A stretch of 64,000 nt of DNA from Streptomyces xinghaiensis S187 (GCF_000220705.2 NZ_CP023202.1:372001-436000), one strand, 5' to 3'. Positions 15,976-24,800 are shown, counted from the stretch's first letter. A program made the numbers and translations. Notes: a model not told the origin generated them from the sequence alone.

Positions 15976-17625
15976 GTTCCGTGCCGTCCCGGGCGGGGCC
16001 GCCGGGAGCCGGACCGTGATGACCGTGCCGCCCTCCGGGCCCGAGGACGCCTCCACGGTGCCGCCGTGTGCCGTGACCAGCTCCTTCACCACGGCCAGGC
16101 CGATCCCGCTGCCGCCGACGTCGCGCGCGGCGCTCCCCCGCCACAACCGGTCGAAGACATGGGGCAGTTCGGCGGCCGGGATGCCCGGCCCGTCGTCGGC
16201 GACCTCGATCACCACCGCGCCGTCCCCGGCTCCCTTCCGGGGCTCGGCCCGCGCGGTGACGGTCACCGTGTCGCCGGGGCGGCAGTAGCGGGCGGTGTTG
16301 CTGAGCAGGTTGCCCAGCGCCTGGTGGAGCCGGTCGCCGTCGGCGTGGACGGGGAGCGGCCCGGCGGCCGGGCGGGTCCGCACGGTGAGGCCGGCGGCGC
16401 GCAGTTCGGGCTCCCGGTCGCGGACGGCGCCGCGCACCAGTTCGGTGAGGTCGAGGGTGGTCCGGCGCAGGGAGAGCCGGGCGGATTCGGCGGCGGAGAG
16501 TTCGGCGAGGTCGCCGACGATGCGACCGAGGCGCAGGGTCTGGTCGTGGAGGGCGGCCAGCCGTTCGGGCGCCGGCTCGGCGTAGCCGTCGCGGAGTTCC
16601 TCCAGGCCGGCCTGGAGGGCGGCGAGCGGGGTGCGGAGCTCGTGGGCGACGTCCGCGGCCAGCCGGCGCCGGGCCCGCTCGGCGCGGGTGACGTCGTCGG
16701 CCATGGTGTCGAACGCGCGGGAGAGTTCGCCGAGTTCGCCGGGTGCGTCCACCCGGGAGCGGGCGGTGCGGTCACCGGCGGCGATGGCGCGGGCGGTGTG
16801 CGCGACGCGTACGACCGGGCCGGTGAGCCGACGGGTGACGTACCAGCTGACGGCCAGGGCGAGGGCGAGGGCGGCGAGCGCGGCGGCGGCGATCCAGCCC
16901 CATGCGATGTCGCGGCCCTCCGTCCCGCTCGCGGCGGGGAAGCCCAGGTGGACGGAGCCGACGGTGCGGCCGTCCGCCCGGATGTCGGCGGTGACGGCCC
17001 GGCCGGAGGAGGTGCCGGGCCCCTGCCCGGCACTCGGGTCCGGCGTGGCGCTCGGTCCCTGCCCGGCGCCCGGGTCCGGCGCGGCGCTCCCCTCCGCACC
17101 GGTCGCCGGGTCCGCGCTGTCCGGCGTGTCCCCGGTCCCGTCCCGGTTCGCGCCGTGCATCTGCCCCCGGCCCTGGCCGGTCCCCGGGCCGCCCCCGTGC
17201 CCGCCCGGGGACAGCAGCATGTGGCCGTCGGCGTCCCGTACGGTCAGCACCGCCTCGGCGCCGAGGGCGATGGTGCGGGCGGGGCCCAGATCGGCGCCCT
17301 CCCAGCCGCCGGCGCGGCGGTAGGCGTCGGCCGCGGCGGCGGCCACCCGGTCGGCGACCCGCTGCCGGTCGGCCTGGCGCGCGGTGCCGATCCCGCGCTC
17401 GGTGCCGACGAGGGCGGCGGCCGTGAGCAGGGCGATCGAGGCCAGCGCGACGACGGCGAAGGCCGCGAACAGCCGTCGCCCGAGCGGTCCGGCACCCCGG
17501 CCGGTGTCCTTCCCGGACGGGGCCGCGCCGCCGGCTCCGGTCCCGGACGGCCCCGACCCGGACAGCCCGGCCCCGGAAACGGGAGCCGGCCGCGGCTCCG
17601 GCTCCGGTTCCGCGTCAGGTGTCAC
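15973..17625 (-). CDS. Sensor histidine kinase (HAMP, HisKA, HATPase_c)
   Basis: 550-aa membrane kinase. TM1 is at about residues 52-75 (LFAAFAVVALASIALLTAAALV), then an extracytoplasmic domain carrying a Gly/Pro/Gln/Met/His-rich stretch, TM2 (WGWIAAAALAALALALAVSW), HAMP, the H-box VAHELRTPLAALQ, N-box NLLSNTARYC, G-box DDGPGIP and GSGIGLAVVK. The GTG start overlaps the regulator gene stop by 11 bases, so the pair is coupled. The Met/His-rich sensor loop and the neighbouring copper genes and ferritin-like gene hint at metal sensing (inference). Confidence 0.93.
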   Translation of the reverse strand: MTPDAEPEPEPRPAPVSGAGLSGSGPSGTGAGGAAPSGKDTGRGAGPLGRRLFAAFAVVALASIALLTAAALVGTERGIGTARQADRQRVADRVAAAAADAYRRAGGWEGADLGPARTIALGAEAVLTVRDADGHMLLSPGGHGGGPGTGQGRGQMHGANRDGTGDTPDSADPATGAEGSAAPDPGAGQGPSATPDPSAGQGPGTSSGRAVTADIRADGRTVGSVHLGFPAASGTEGRDIAWGWIAAAALAALALALAVSWYVTRRLTGPVVRVAHTARAIAAGDRTARSRVDAPGELGELSRAFDTMADDVTRAERARRRLAADVAHELRTPLAALQAGLEELRDGYAEPAPERLAALHDQTLRLGRIVGDLAELSAAESARLSLRRTTLDLTELVRGAVRDREPELRAAGLTVRTRPAAGPLPVHADGDRLHQALGNLLSNTARYCRPGDTVTVTARAEPRKGAGDGAVVIEVADDGPGIPAAELPHVFDRLWRGSAARDVGGSGIGLAVVKELVTAHGGTVEASSGPEGGTVITVRLPAAPPGTARN

Positions 17626-18313
17626 GTCTCAGCCCCAGCCGGTATCCGACACCCATGACCGTCTCGACGACCTGCGTCCCCGCGGGCCCGAGCTTGTGCC
17701 GCAGGTTCTTCACATGCGAGTCGATGGTGCGCTCGTACCCGGAGAACTCGTAGCCGCGCACCCGGTTGACCAGTTCGTACCGCGAGTACACCCGGCCGGG
17801 CACGGAGGCCAGGGCGGTGAGCAGCCCCCATTCGGTGGGGGTCAGCTCCACCTTGGTGCCGTCCATCTGCGCCTCGTGCCGGTCCTCGTCGATCAGCAGG
17901 CGCCCGTGTCCGTAGGAGGTCGCGGACGAGTCGGACCAGCCGCTCTCGTGCCGGGCGCGGCTGAGCACGGCCTGCACCCGCAGCACGACCTCGGTGGGGC
18001 TGAAGGGCTTGGTGACGTAGTCGTCGGCGCCCAGCCGGAGCCCGCGGATGCGGTCCTCCACCGCGTCGCGCGCGGTGAGCACGACCACCGGTGTCCCGCC
18101 CCGCTCCCTGGCCTCGCGCAGCACGTCGCTGCCGTCCACGTCCGGGAGCCCGAGGTCCAGCACGGCGATGTCGACGCCCCGGTCGCCGAGGAGGCGGATC
18201 GCCTCGGCGCCCGAACCGGTCGACACGACCGCGTACCCGGCGCGCTCCATGTAGCGGCGCAGCAACTCACGGATCTCCTTCTCGTCCTCGACGACGAGCA
18301 CAGTGGTGGCCAT
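17615..18313 (-). CDS. OmpR-family response regulator
   Basis: 232-aa regulator. The receiver domain has VEDEKEIR acidic pair, phospho-acceptor Asp in AVLDLGLPD, and Lys in YVTKPFS. The C-terminal winged helix is complete (ELTPTEWGLLTAL, then YERTIDSHVKNLRHKLG and the wing VMGVGYRLG). Start ATG at 18313 gives the usual MATTVLVVEDE. The gene is divergent from the DUF2202 gene at 18509, a plausible target. Confidence 0.94.
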   Translation of the reverse strand: MATTVLVVEDEKEIRELLRRYMERAGYAVVSTGSGAEAIRLLGDRGVDIAVLDLGLPDVDGSDVLREARERGGTPVVVLTARDAVEDRIRGLRLGADDYVTKPFSPTEVVLRVQAVLSRARHESGWSDSSATSYGHGRLLIDEDRHEAQMDGTKVELTPTEWGLLTALASVPGRVYSRYELVNRVRGYEFSGYERTIDSHVKNLRHKLGPAGTQVVETVMGVGYRLGLRRDT

Positions 18314-18317
18314 GAGC

Positions 18318-18331
18318 CCACGTATACGTGG
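18318..18331. promoter_or_regulatory. 14-bp perfect palindrome at regulator start
   Basis: CCACGTATACGTGG ends 4 bases upstream of the response-regulator ATG, in the 195-base region shared with the divergent DUF2202 gene. Its place over the translation-initiation region would suit autoregulation by a dimeric protein. It is not an obvious OmpR-type direct repeat. Confidence 0.4.
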
Positions 18332-18508
18332 AGCCCCACCGGGCTGCCAGGGCCGAATGACCCTCCCTCCCCCGGTTGGCGGCCCGTTCCGCGGCGCCCG
18401 CCTCCATGCCGTCTCCACACCGCCGCCACACCGTCTGCCGCGCCCGGGACGACGGTGGGATCAACGGGACGGAAGGGTTCCGCCCCCGGGAGTCCGAGGA
18501 GGAGCGCC

Positions 18509-19240
18509 ATGAAGCGCAGCGTCAAGCTCGCCACCGCCGTCGCCGGTGCCGTCGTGATCGGTGGCACCCTGGCCGCCGGGCCGGTGATCGCCGCGGCGAA
18601 CGACGGACCGGGCGCGTCCGGCGGGACCACCTCGCAGAGCGCGCAGCCGGGCCCGCAGCAGCGTGGCGGCCCGCAGCAGGGCGGCCCGGGCATGGGCCGG
18701 GGCCACGGGATGGGCCAGGGCATGGAGAACGGGCAGGGCCAGGGCATGGGGACGCGGGACGGATCGTGCCTCGCGACCGGTTCCGTCACCGCGGAGCAGG
18801 GCACCCTGACCGAAGCGCAGAAGAAGACCCTCGCCTGGGCGGCCGAGGAGGAGAAGCTCGCGCACGACCTCTACACCGCCTTCGGCGACAAGTACGACAT
18901 CCGGGTGTTCGACCGGATCGCCCAGTCCGAGACGAACCACCTCGAAGCCGTCCGGACGCTGCTCGACCGCTACGACGTGGCCGACCCGACGACGGGCAAG
19001 GCGGCGGGCGAGTTCACCGACAAGACGGTCCAGGCGACCTACGACCGCCTGCTCGCCCAGGGCGAGAAGAACGATGACGGCGCCCTCAAGGCGGGCGTCA
19101 CGGTGGAGACCGAGGACATCGAGGCCCTCACCAAGGCGATCGCCGCGATCGACGACGCCCCCGACGCCAAGCAGGTCTACGAGAACCTGCTGGCCGGCTC
19201 GGAACGCCACCTGGCGGCCTTCAACCGCTGGCTCGGCTGA
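18509..19240 (+). CDS. Secreted DUF2202 ferritin-like protein
   Basis: 243-aa exported protein: signal peptide MKRSVKLATAVAGAVVIGG...AA, a Gly/Gln/Met-rich segment (GMGRGHGMGQGMENGQGQGMG) that resembles low-affinity metal-binding repeats, one Cys (SCLATG), then the DUF2202 helical domain with EEEKLAHDLYTAFGDKY, SETNHLEAV and SERHLAAFNRWLG, whose Glu/His residues are placed like ferritin metal ligands. GAGGAGGAG precedes the ATG. Function is unproven for the family; metal binding or storage at the cell surface is inferred. Confidence 0.85.
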   Translation: MKRSVKLATAVAGAVVIGGTLAAGPVIAAANDGPGASGGTTSQSAQPGPQQRGGPQQGGPGMGRGHGMGQGMENGQGQGMGTRDGSCLATGSVTAEQGTLTEAQKKTLAWAAEEEKLAHDLYTAFGDKYDIRVFDRIAQSETNHLEAVRTLLDRYDVADPTTGKAAGEFTDKTVQATYDRLLAQGEKNDDGALKAGVTVETEDIEALTKAIAAIDDAPDAKQVYENLLAGSERHLAAFNRWLG

Positions 19241-19284
19241 CCGGGAACGGCCCGGCCCGCGGACCGGGGAAGGAAACGGAAACA

Positions 19285-19312
19285 GAGGGCCGGGGCACTC
19301 GCCCCGGCCCTC
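19285..19312. terminator. Intergenic terminator hairpin
   Basis: GAGGGCCGGGGC (19285-19296) and GCCCCGGCCCTC (19301-19312) form a perfect 12-bp stem with a 4-base loop. It lies between the convergent DUF2202 and I36-type genes and can serve both strands. Confidence 0.85.
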
Positions 19313-19356
19313 ACACCCGCCGTCCGGCCCGGCCCGGCTCCTTCAGATCCCCGTCG

Positions 19357-19731
19357 TCACTTCCACGTACGGACGAGGACATTGGCTGCGGACCGGCCCG
19401 GGGACAGGGTCACCACATGAGCCCTGCAGTTGACGTCCCCGTAGAAGGACCAGGTCTGGTTGTCCCGGTTGACGACGGACCGGGCCTGGTGGCCGGGAAC
19501 CCAGCCGCAGGTGTGGAAGCGGGGATTCTTGTAGACCCGCATGATGCCCCGGAAGTACGGCCGGCTCCAGAAGCAGACATACCCGGAGGGGCAGTTCTGC
19601 TCGGCGCGGGCCTGACGGGAGGACTCCCGGGCCTCGGTGGTCCCGGCCTGGGCGGTACCCGTGAGGGTGCCGAGCACCGCGACCGCCGCGAGCACCACGG
19701 AGATCCTCGCGGTCCGACGACGTTTCGCCAT
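19357..19731 (-). CDS. Secreted peptidase-inhibitor I36-like protein
   Basis: 124-aa exported protein. Signal peptide MAKRRRTARISVVLAAVAVL...AQA; the mature part has the I36/beta-gamma-crystallin-like pattern with CPSGYVCFWSRPYFRG, FHTCGWVPG and a final Cys in VNCRAHVV. A GAAAGGGGA ribosome site precedes this ATG; the open frame continues far upstream but without comparable coding character. I36 proteins of Streptomyces inhibit metalloproteases (family knowledge); the target here is unknown. Two more members occur in the window. Confidence 0.82.
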   Translation of the reverse strand: MAKRRRTARISVVLAAVAVLGTLTGTAQAGTTEARESSRQARAEQNCPSGYVCFWSRPYFRGIMRVYKNPRFHTCGWVPGHQARSVVNRDNQTWSFYGDVNCRAHVVTLSPGRSAANVLVRTWK

Positions 19732-20193
19732 GGATGTTCCCCTTTCTCGGTCGGGGTGCCGCACCGCCGCGGATGGACGGAGGAACGAGGAGCGTCCGGC
19801 CATGGGCTGCCACCGCGCTGCCGGCGAATCCCCCGAGGACATGTGTGCTGTGCTGTGCCGTGCATGACCGGGCCAGTCCATCATCGGGCGCTTCAGTATC
19901 GAAAAGCCCTGAACGGCACCGAATCCCCACCTTCGGGGGAATGCGGAGCACACAGCGCGAACACGGTCATTCCCCGGCGCGCCGACGGCCGTCGCCCCGC
20001 CGCACGGGTGCCCTCCGCCGACGCGGCTCTCCCGGTGGTCGACGCACGGCCGATCACCCATGAGGCACTGGGCGAACGGAGCCATGCACCCGTGAGCGAT
20101 CCGCTCGACCACTTCGTCCTCGACCTCCCCTTCCGCCATCAACACGCGATTGCGCTGACACTTCAAGATCCCGGCCGCATCAGGGGCGAGCAG
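19732..20193. other. Intergenic, no gene assigned
   Basis: About 460 bases of noticeably lower GC between the I36-type gene and the small membrane-protein gene. Open frames here lack ribosome sites and resemble nothing recognised. The segment upstream of 19731 should hold the promoter of the I36-type gene; no clear operator was seen. Confidence 0.5.
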
Positions 20194-20520
20194 TCACCTG
20201 GAACGGAGGCCGGCACCCGACCGGCGGCGCACAGCGCCGCGTACCCGAATCCGGTGGACGCGCCGTCGGCGGCCCGCAACGTGCCGCTTGCCCTGCGAAC
20301 GGTTTGCATTGCTGGGGAGAAGCATGAGCAGCACGGTGAGGAGGGCCAGAACGTTGGCCAACGACTGGGGCAGGAAGTACATCTCCCGCGTAACGGGAAG
20401 GTAGGCACACAACAGAGTGGCGAGCCACCGGGCCGAATGAGCTAACCTCCTCGCAAGACGAGTGAATTGCCACCTCCTTCCTCCCTTCACACTATTGCGT
20501 GAACTGTGGTTTCCCTTCAT
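20194..20520 (-). CDS. Small putative membrane protein, divergent from HTH-TPR regulator
   Basis: 108-aa candidate. AAGGGAG precedes the ATG at a good distance. The protein starts MKGNHSSRNSVKGGRRWQ, has a basic N-region (RLARRLAHSARW), one or two hydrophobic segments (WLATLLCAYL and SLANVLALLTVLLMLLPS) and a very basic tail (GRRRRVHRIRVRGAVRRRSG). No family recognised. GC is lower than in the surroundings (37 of 60 bases GC at 20281-20340). Divergent placement 156 bases from the regulator suggests a linked function. Could be spurious. Confidence 0.45.
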   Translation of the reverse strand: MKGNHSSRNSVKGGRRWQFTRLARRLAHSARWLATLLCAYLPVTREMYFLPQSLANVLALLTVLLMLLPSNANRSQGKRHVAGRRRRVHRIRVRGAVRRRSGAGLRSR

Positions 20521-20624
20521 TCGAGTACTCCCTTTCCGTAGCCTCCGGTCAGCAGATCAGAGCCGGGAAGGCCGGGGCAGGGCTCGCGGGGGGGCTCACA
20601 AATCGCGGAGGAGGCTGCACCGCC

Positions 20625-20649
20625 AACTCCACGTGCGTAAGCTGGAGTT
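20625..20649. promoter_or_regulatory. Inverted repeat upstream of HTH-TPR gene
   Basis: AACTCCA (20625-20631) and TGGAGTT (20643-20649) are perfect 7-bp arms separated by 11 bases (one helical turn centre to centre is exceeded slightly), 28 bases before the first possible start. It is a plausible autoregulatory operator for the adjacent HTH protein. Confidence 0.4.
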
Positions 20650-20676
20650 CAGACCGAGGTCGGCCCCAGGAGAAGG

Positions 20677-22095
20677 GTGGCGGACGTGACGGACGTGACG
20701 GACGTGACGAAAGCGAGTATTCCCAGGCCCCGGGAGAACGTCCGGCTGGAGAGCCTGATCGCCGCGTCGGGGATCAGTCACAAGAGGCTGGCCCACCGTC
20801 TGAACGAGATCTGCCTGTCACAAGGGGTGGCCGTCAACTACACGCATACTTCGGTCGCGAATTGGTGCCGTCGAGGCGTACGGCCCCGATGGCCCGCCCC
20901 ACGGCACATATGCGCCGTACTCTCCGAAGCACTGGGCAGGCCGGTCGGCCTGGAAGAAATCGGTATGGAGTGGTCGGGCAGGCTCGACCAGGATTCCGGT
21001 CTCGGCTTCCCCAGGAACCAGCAGGATGCGCTCGCCGAGGCCTCGTCGTATTGGAGCAGCTTGAACCGTCGGGACTTTCTCACCACTTCGCCGTTCATCT
21101 CCTCGGTGTTCTCGGAGCCGGTGACACGTTGGCTGGTCAGCCCGACCGAGCCGTTGGCCTCGTCTTCCGGGCGGCTCAGCGTAGGGCGAGCGCACATCGG
21201 CGAACTGCGCGCGGCGGCCGAATCAGCGCGATGGTGGGACTCCCGGTACGGAGGCGCGGCCTGGAAGTCCCAATCGCTTACCGCCTACCTGTACGAGCGG
21301 GTTGTCCCCATGCTCAACGGGCGGTACACCGAACGTGACGGTCGTGAACTGTTCTCGGTGACCGGAGAAATGGCCCGGCTCGCGGGATGGACGGCGTTCG
21401 ACGCGGGCCGGCACCAGGTGGCGCAGCGCCACTACATCCAGGCGCTGCGCCTGGCCAAAGCGGGAAGCGACATCCACCTGGGTTCATACATCCTCAGTAC
21501 CATGGCCATGCAGGCCTTGATGCGGGAATACACCTCGGAAGCCATCGACATGGCGCAAGGGGCTTTCGAGCGCGTTCCCTCCGCGGACCCGAGGGTGCTG
21601 GGATTCGCCAAACTGATCGAGGCGAGGGCTCATGCCAGGGAGGGGAACGCCCGCATGGCCTCCAACTGTCTGTCCATGGCTGAACGGCTTCAGGAACGCG
21701 GTTCGGGTGAGGGTACCGGTGAGCGCCCTTGGATCGATTTCTTCAGCAGGCAGCGGATCATCACCGACGCTGCCGAGATCTTCCGCGATCTCGGCCGTCC
21801 CCGGTCCACCTTCGCCTGGCACAAGCTGGGAAAGATGCCTGGCGACGACTACGCGCGCTCCCGTGGAATCCGCCTGTCCGTGCTGGCCACCGCCTACGCA
21901 CAGTCGGGAGAACTCGACCACAGCCTCCGAATGGGCCAGGAATCCCTCCGCTTGTTCACACGGCTGCAGAGCGTGCGCGGACTCGACTACCTGAAGATCT
22001 ACGCCACCTCGCTCAAGCCATGGCGGGGTGAGAAGGCGGTCGTCACCTATCTCGGCGAGGTACGCGAACTGGGCAGGTTCTTGGCGGCCGCCTGA
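20677..22095 (+). CDS. HTH-TPR transcriptional regulator (NsdA-like architecture)
   Basis: 472-aa (if the first GTG is used). The N-terminal HTH (residues ~20-90: LIAASGISHKRLAHRLNEIC, then VNYTHTSVANWCRRGVRPR and a C-terminal VGLEEIGM) has the pattern of NsdA-type regulators, which repress antibiotic production and differentiation in Streptomyces. A linker with NRRDFL leads to TPR-like helical repeats (GEMARLAGWTAFDAGRHQVAQRHYIQAL onward). Translation start is ambiguous: three in-frame tandem copies of GACGTGACG give four GTG codons after AGGAGAAGG; the second or third fits ribosome spacing best. It heads a likely operon with the next two genes. Confidence 0.8.
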   Translation: MADVTDVTDVTKASIPRPRENVRLESLIAASGISHKRLAHRLNEICLSQGVAVNYTHTSVANWCRRGVRPRWPAPRHICAVLSEALGRPVGLEEIGMEWSGRLDQDSGLGFPRNQQDALAEASSYWSSLNRRDFLTTSPFISSVFSEPVTRWLVSPTEPLASSSGRLSVGRAHIGELRAAAESARWWDSRYGGAAWKSQSLTAYLYERVVPMLNGRYTERDGRELFSVTGEMARLAGWTAFDAGRHQVAQRHYIQALRLAKAGSDIHLGSYILSTMAMQALMREYTSEAIDMAQGAFERVPSADPRVLGFAKLIEARAHAREGNARMASNCLSMAERLQERGSGEGTGERPWIDFFSRQRIITDAAEIFRDLGRPRSTFAWHKLGKMPGDDYARSRGIRLSVLATAYAQSGELDHSLRMGQESLRLFTRLQSVRGLDYLKIYATSLKPWRGEKAVVTYLGEVRELGRFLAAA

Positions 22096-22126
22096 CCCAC
22101 CGACGGAGATTCGACAGGAGGCCGGC

Positions 22127-23170
22127 ATGGTGGAACGTCGGGCACTGCTTTCCGGAGCAAGCGGAGCTGGTGGCTCCCTTGCCATGTCAAAGCTGGTCGG
22201 CACGCCCGCCACCCGCTCACGGCGCCGTGCGGGCCACAGCGAGGTGGCCGCCCTGCGGCAGGCCGCGGAGGCCATTCGTCACGGCGACTCCCGTCACGGA
22301 GGCGGAAGCGCTCAGGCACGTTGGGCCGTACGTCTCCTCGACGAACGGGCGCTGCCACTGTTCAGTACCCGGCTCACCCCTCGAACGGAACGCGAACTGT
22401 GCCGCGTCAGCGCCGAGCTGGCCCGGCTCGCGGGCTGGGCCGCACTGGACATCGGCCGGCACGGCACCGCCTTCTACCACTTCGAGCGCGCCCTGGGCTG
22501 GTCCCGCCAAGCGGACGACAACAACCTGAGCTGCTACATACTCGCGACGATGGCGCTGCTGGCCACCCTTCGCAACTCCCCTGCCACTGCCCTCGACATG
22601 GCTCAGGGCTCGGTCCAGGCGGGCGGAGTGGGTGGAACCCGCGTGAGTCCCCGAGTCCTTTCCTTCACCCGGCTGGTCGAGGCCCGCGCACACGCCCGGG
22701 CCGGCGACGCCCGCGCCGCATCCACCGCTCTGGCAGTCTCCGAGCACCTACTGGAACAGGCACCACATCAAGGCAACGTACCGGGATGGATCGGCTTTCT
22801 CACCCATCCCCGGCTGGCATCGGACGCCGCTGAGATCTACCGTGACCTCGGCAACGCCCGCGCGTGCCTGGCATGGAACGAGCAGGCTACGGCCATGGCT
22901 CCCACCGAATTCACCCGTTCGGTGGGAATGCGGCTGGCGGTCGTAGCCACCGCCCACCTCCAGCGCGCCGAAGTGGACGAGAGCTTGGCCCTGGGCCATC
23001 GCTCGGTCGACATCCTCAGGAACGTCGAGTCCAGGCGCGCACGCGGCTATGTCAAGGACCTGGCCGTAGCCCTCGGGCCGTACAGCAACACGCGGCCGGT
23101 CCGTGCTTTCCTCGCCAGGGTCCGTGGAGACCTCGGCCTTGCGCCGTCGTGGGGTGTGAGGTTCCCCTAG
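22127..23170 (+). CDS. HTH-less paralogue of the preceding TPR regulator
   Basis: 347-aa protein aligning with the C-terminal three quarters of the upstream gene: VERRALLSG corresponds to the post-HTH linker, ARLAGWAALDIGRHGTAFYHFERAL and LVEARAHARAGDARAAS match TPR helices of the neighbour, and the ending (LAVALGPY...VRAFLARVR) matches its LATSLKPW...VVTYLGEVR. There is no DNA-binding domain. ACAGGAGG precedes the ATG. It may act as a modulating partner or sensor for the full-length regulator (inference). The gap to the upstream gene is 31 bases. Confidence 0.72.
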   Translation: MVERRALLSGASGAGGSLAMSKLVGTPATRSRRRAGHSEVAALRQAAEAIRHGDSRHGGGSAQARWAVRLLDERALPLFSTRLTPRTERELCRVSAELARLAGWAALDIGRHGTAFYHFERALGWSRQADDNNLSCYILATMALLATLRNSPATALDMAQGSVQAGGVGGTRVSPRVLSFTRLVEARAHARAGDARAASTALAVSEHLLEQAPHQGNVPGWIGFLTHPRLASDAAEIYRDLGNARACLAWNEQATAMAPTEFTRSVGMRLAVVATAHLQRAEVDESLALGHRSVDILRNVESRRARGYVKDLAVALGPYSNTRPVRAFLARVRGDLGLAPSWGVRFP

Positions 23171-23179
23171 TCTCCCCCT

Positions 23180-24151
23180 ATGAGTCGACCCACCAGCCTC
23201 AGCCTGCCTCCCCGAGCCCGGGTCCGGCGGCTGGAAACGAGCCGAGGCTCCTTCGCCGCCCTGGAGTGCACTCCGCCAGACGAGGTGCCCCTCACAGGTG
23301 CCGTGTTGATGGTGCCCGGCTTCATTGGCAGCAAGGAGGACTTCCTCCCGCTGCTCGAACCGTTAAGTGCGGCAGGCATCCGTACGGTGGCCGTCGACGG
23401 ACGCGGCCAGCACGAGACGCCGGGCCCAGAGGACGAGGCGGCCTATGCCCAAGACGAACTGGCGGCAGACGTCAGGGCATTGAGCGCGGCCATCGTGGAG
23501 GACGGCTCCTCCGCCGTTCCCCTCCACCTCCTCGGCCATTCCCTGGGCGGGGTCATCGCACGTGCAGCCGTACTGTCCACTGCCTCTCCGCACCCCTGGT
23601 CATCACTTACGCTCATGAGTTCAGGCCCGGCCGCGATCCAGCCGGAGCAGCAGAAGCGAGTCCAACTCCTCACCCAATGGCTACCGGTGCTCGGCAAGGA
23701 GCAGCTGTGGCACGAGATGCAGAAGCTGGAGGAGAGAGAAGCACCCAGTGCCGAATTGGCGGAATTCCTCCACCGCCGCTGGGTCAACACCGTCCCACAG
23801 CAGCTCGTGGTGACAGGCCGCCAACTCACAGAAGAGCCGGACCGGGTCAACGAACTCGCTGCGGCTTCGCTGCCGGTGCTGGTCGTGTGTGGCCAGGAGG
23901 ATTATGCCTGGCCTGTCTCTTGGCAGCGCGATATGGCGGCTCGACTCGGGGCGGTCAGCGCTGTCATCGAGAACAGTGCCCACTCGCCCAATGCGGAGAA
24001 CCCTGCGGAGACGGCACGGGTGCTGATCTCCTTCTGGGGGTCGCTCACGGGGTCCACTCACGTGGAAGCCCGGCATCCGACAGCCCCACCGCACGCGCGG
24101 GGTCTGCCAATCGAACAGCTCTGTCCCGTTGTGGGTGGCAACGAAAGGTGA
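23180..24151 (+). CDS. Alpha/beta hydrolase
   Basis: 323-aa esterase/lipase-fold enzyme. Nucleophile elbow LLGHSLGGVIAR (Ser), oxyanion-hole region VLMVPGFIGSKEDF, acid residue in VLVVCGQEDYAWP and catalytic His in VIENSAHSPNAENP. It starts 9 bases after the TPR paralogue and is probably co-transcribed. The fold also occurs in signal-processing hydrolases, so a role in making or destroying the ligand of the HTH-TPR protein is conceivable. The C-terminal ~35 residues are unusual and may be an extension past an original stop. Confidence 0.85.
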   Translation: MSRPTSLSLPPRARVRRLETSRGSFAALECTPPDEVPLTGAVLMVPGFIGSKEDFLPLLEPLSAAGIRTVAVDGRGQHETPGPEDEAAYAQDELAADVRALSAAIVEDGSSAVPLHLLGHSLGGVIARAAVLSTASPHPWSSLTLMSSGPAAIQPEQQKRVQLLTQWLPVLGKEQLWHEMQKLEEREAPSAELAEFLHRRWVNTVPQQLVVTGRQLTEEPDRVNELAAASLPVLVVCGQEDYAWPVSWQRDMAARLGAVSAVIENSAHSPNAENPAETARVLISFWGSLTGSTHVEARHPTAPPHARGLPIEQLCPVVGGNER

Positions 24152-24547
24152 CGGTCGTCGTTGGCACCGCGTACGCGAGATCAACGAATTTGTGGGGGTG
24201 GTGTCCTCGGGGTTGTCGGCCCTCGTCGCGATGGTGTGAAGGGTGCGGGCGAGGCCATCCGGGTGCCGACGCAGCCCCGGGAGGATCCGGTCGAACACCC
24301 CGGCGCCGAAATACGTCTGCCTCGACGGCTCCGGCTCCTACGGCGAGACGATCCGCCATGCCCTCCGGGAGCGACGCAGGTCAGGGGCAGGCGGCGCCTG
24401 TGGAGCAACCTGTGCGGACAAGTCATGGCCGAAGTCCGCTCCCACGCCGCCTGCTGGGCCACCGATGTGAACCCGCCCGACTCGGAGGCGTCCATGAGCA
24501 GACCACCCGCGAGCGCCGGCAGCGCGTCTGATCCACAGGCGGACAGA
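24152..24547. other. Intergenic with possible degraded coding remnant
   Basis: No intact gene. On the minus strand about 24160-24330, a short open stretch reads TYFGAGVFDRILPGLRRHPD and LARTLHTIATRADNPEDT, with protein-like composition, but it has no start and is cut by a stop upstream. It may be the remains of a gene that once lay beside repeat copy A. I could not identify the family. Confidence 0.3.
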
Positions 24548-24724
24548 CGTGTACCCAGCGGACGGGGGGACCGCTGGGTACACGGGCCGCCGGGGAGCTG
24601 TCCGCTTCTCGCGGGCCCTGATTGCACGGTGCGCGAACTCCGCTCCGCTTCTCCGTGCCTGGCGCTCTCCTCGGTGCCACCCACAGGACATCACGTCACC
24701 GCGCCCGCCGACAGGGCCGACCGG
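24548..24724. repeat. Direct repeat copy A with 14-bp hairpin
   Basis: 177-bp element about four-fifths identical to 27188-27363 and in the same orientation. It opens with CGTGTACCCAGCGG, a 9-base loop and CCGCTGGGTACACG (14-bp perfect stem), then shares GTCCGCTTCTCGCGGGCCCT and ends with the CAGGGCCGACCGG block. It lies 76 bases beyond the stop of the Stealth gene. No terminal inverted repeats or target duplication of an IS were seen. Confidence 0.85.
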
Positions 24725-24800
24725 CCCTCCAGGAGAACCCGGTCGGGACTTCCCCGGACCGCCTGCGGGCTCGGTACCGGCTGGTGCCGCGACGGCCTCG

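Noticed and set aside
19732..20166. In-frame extension upstream of the I36-type gene at 19357
   Set aside because: The added ~145 residues precede a good ribosome site and a signal peptide, so they cannot be translated as part of a secreted protein.
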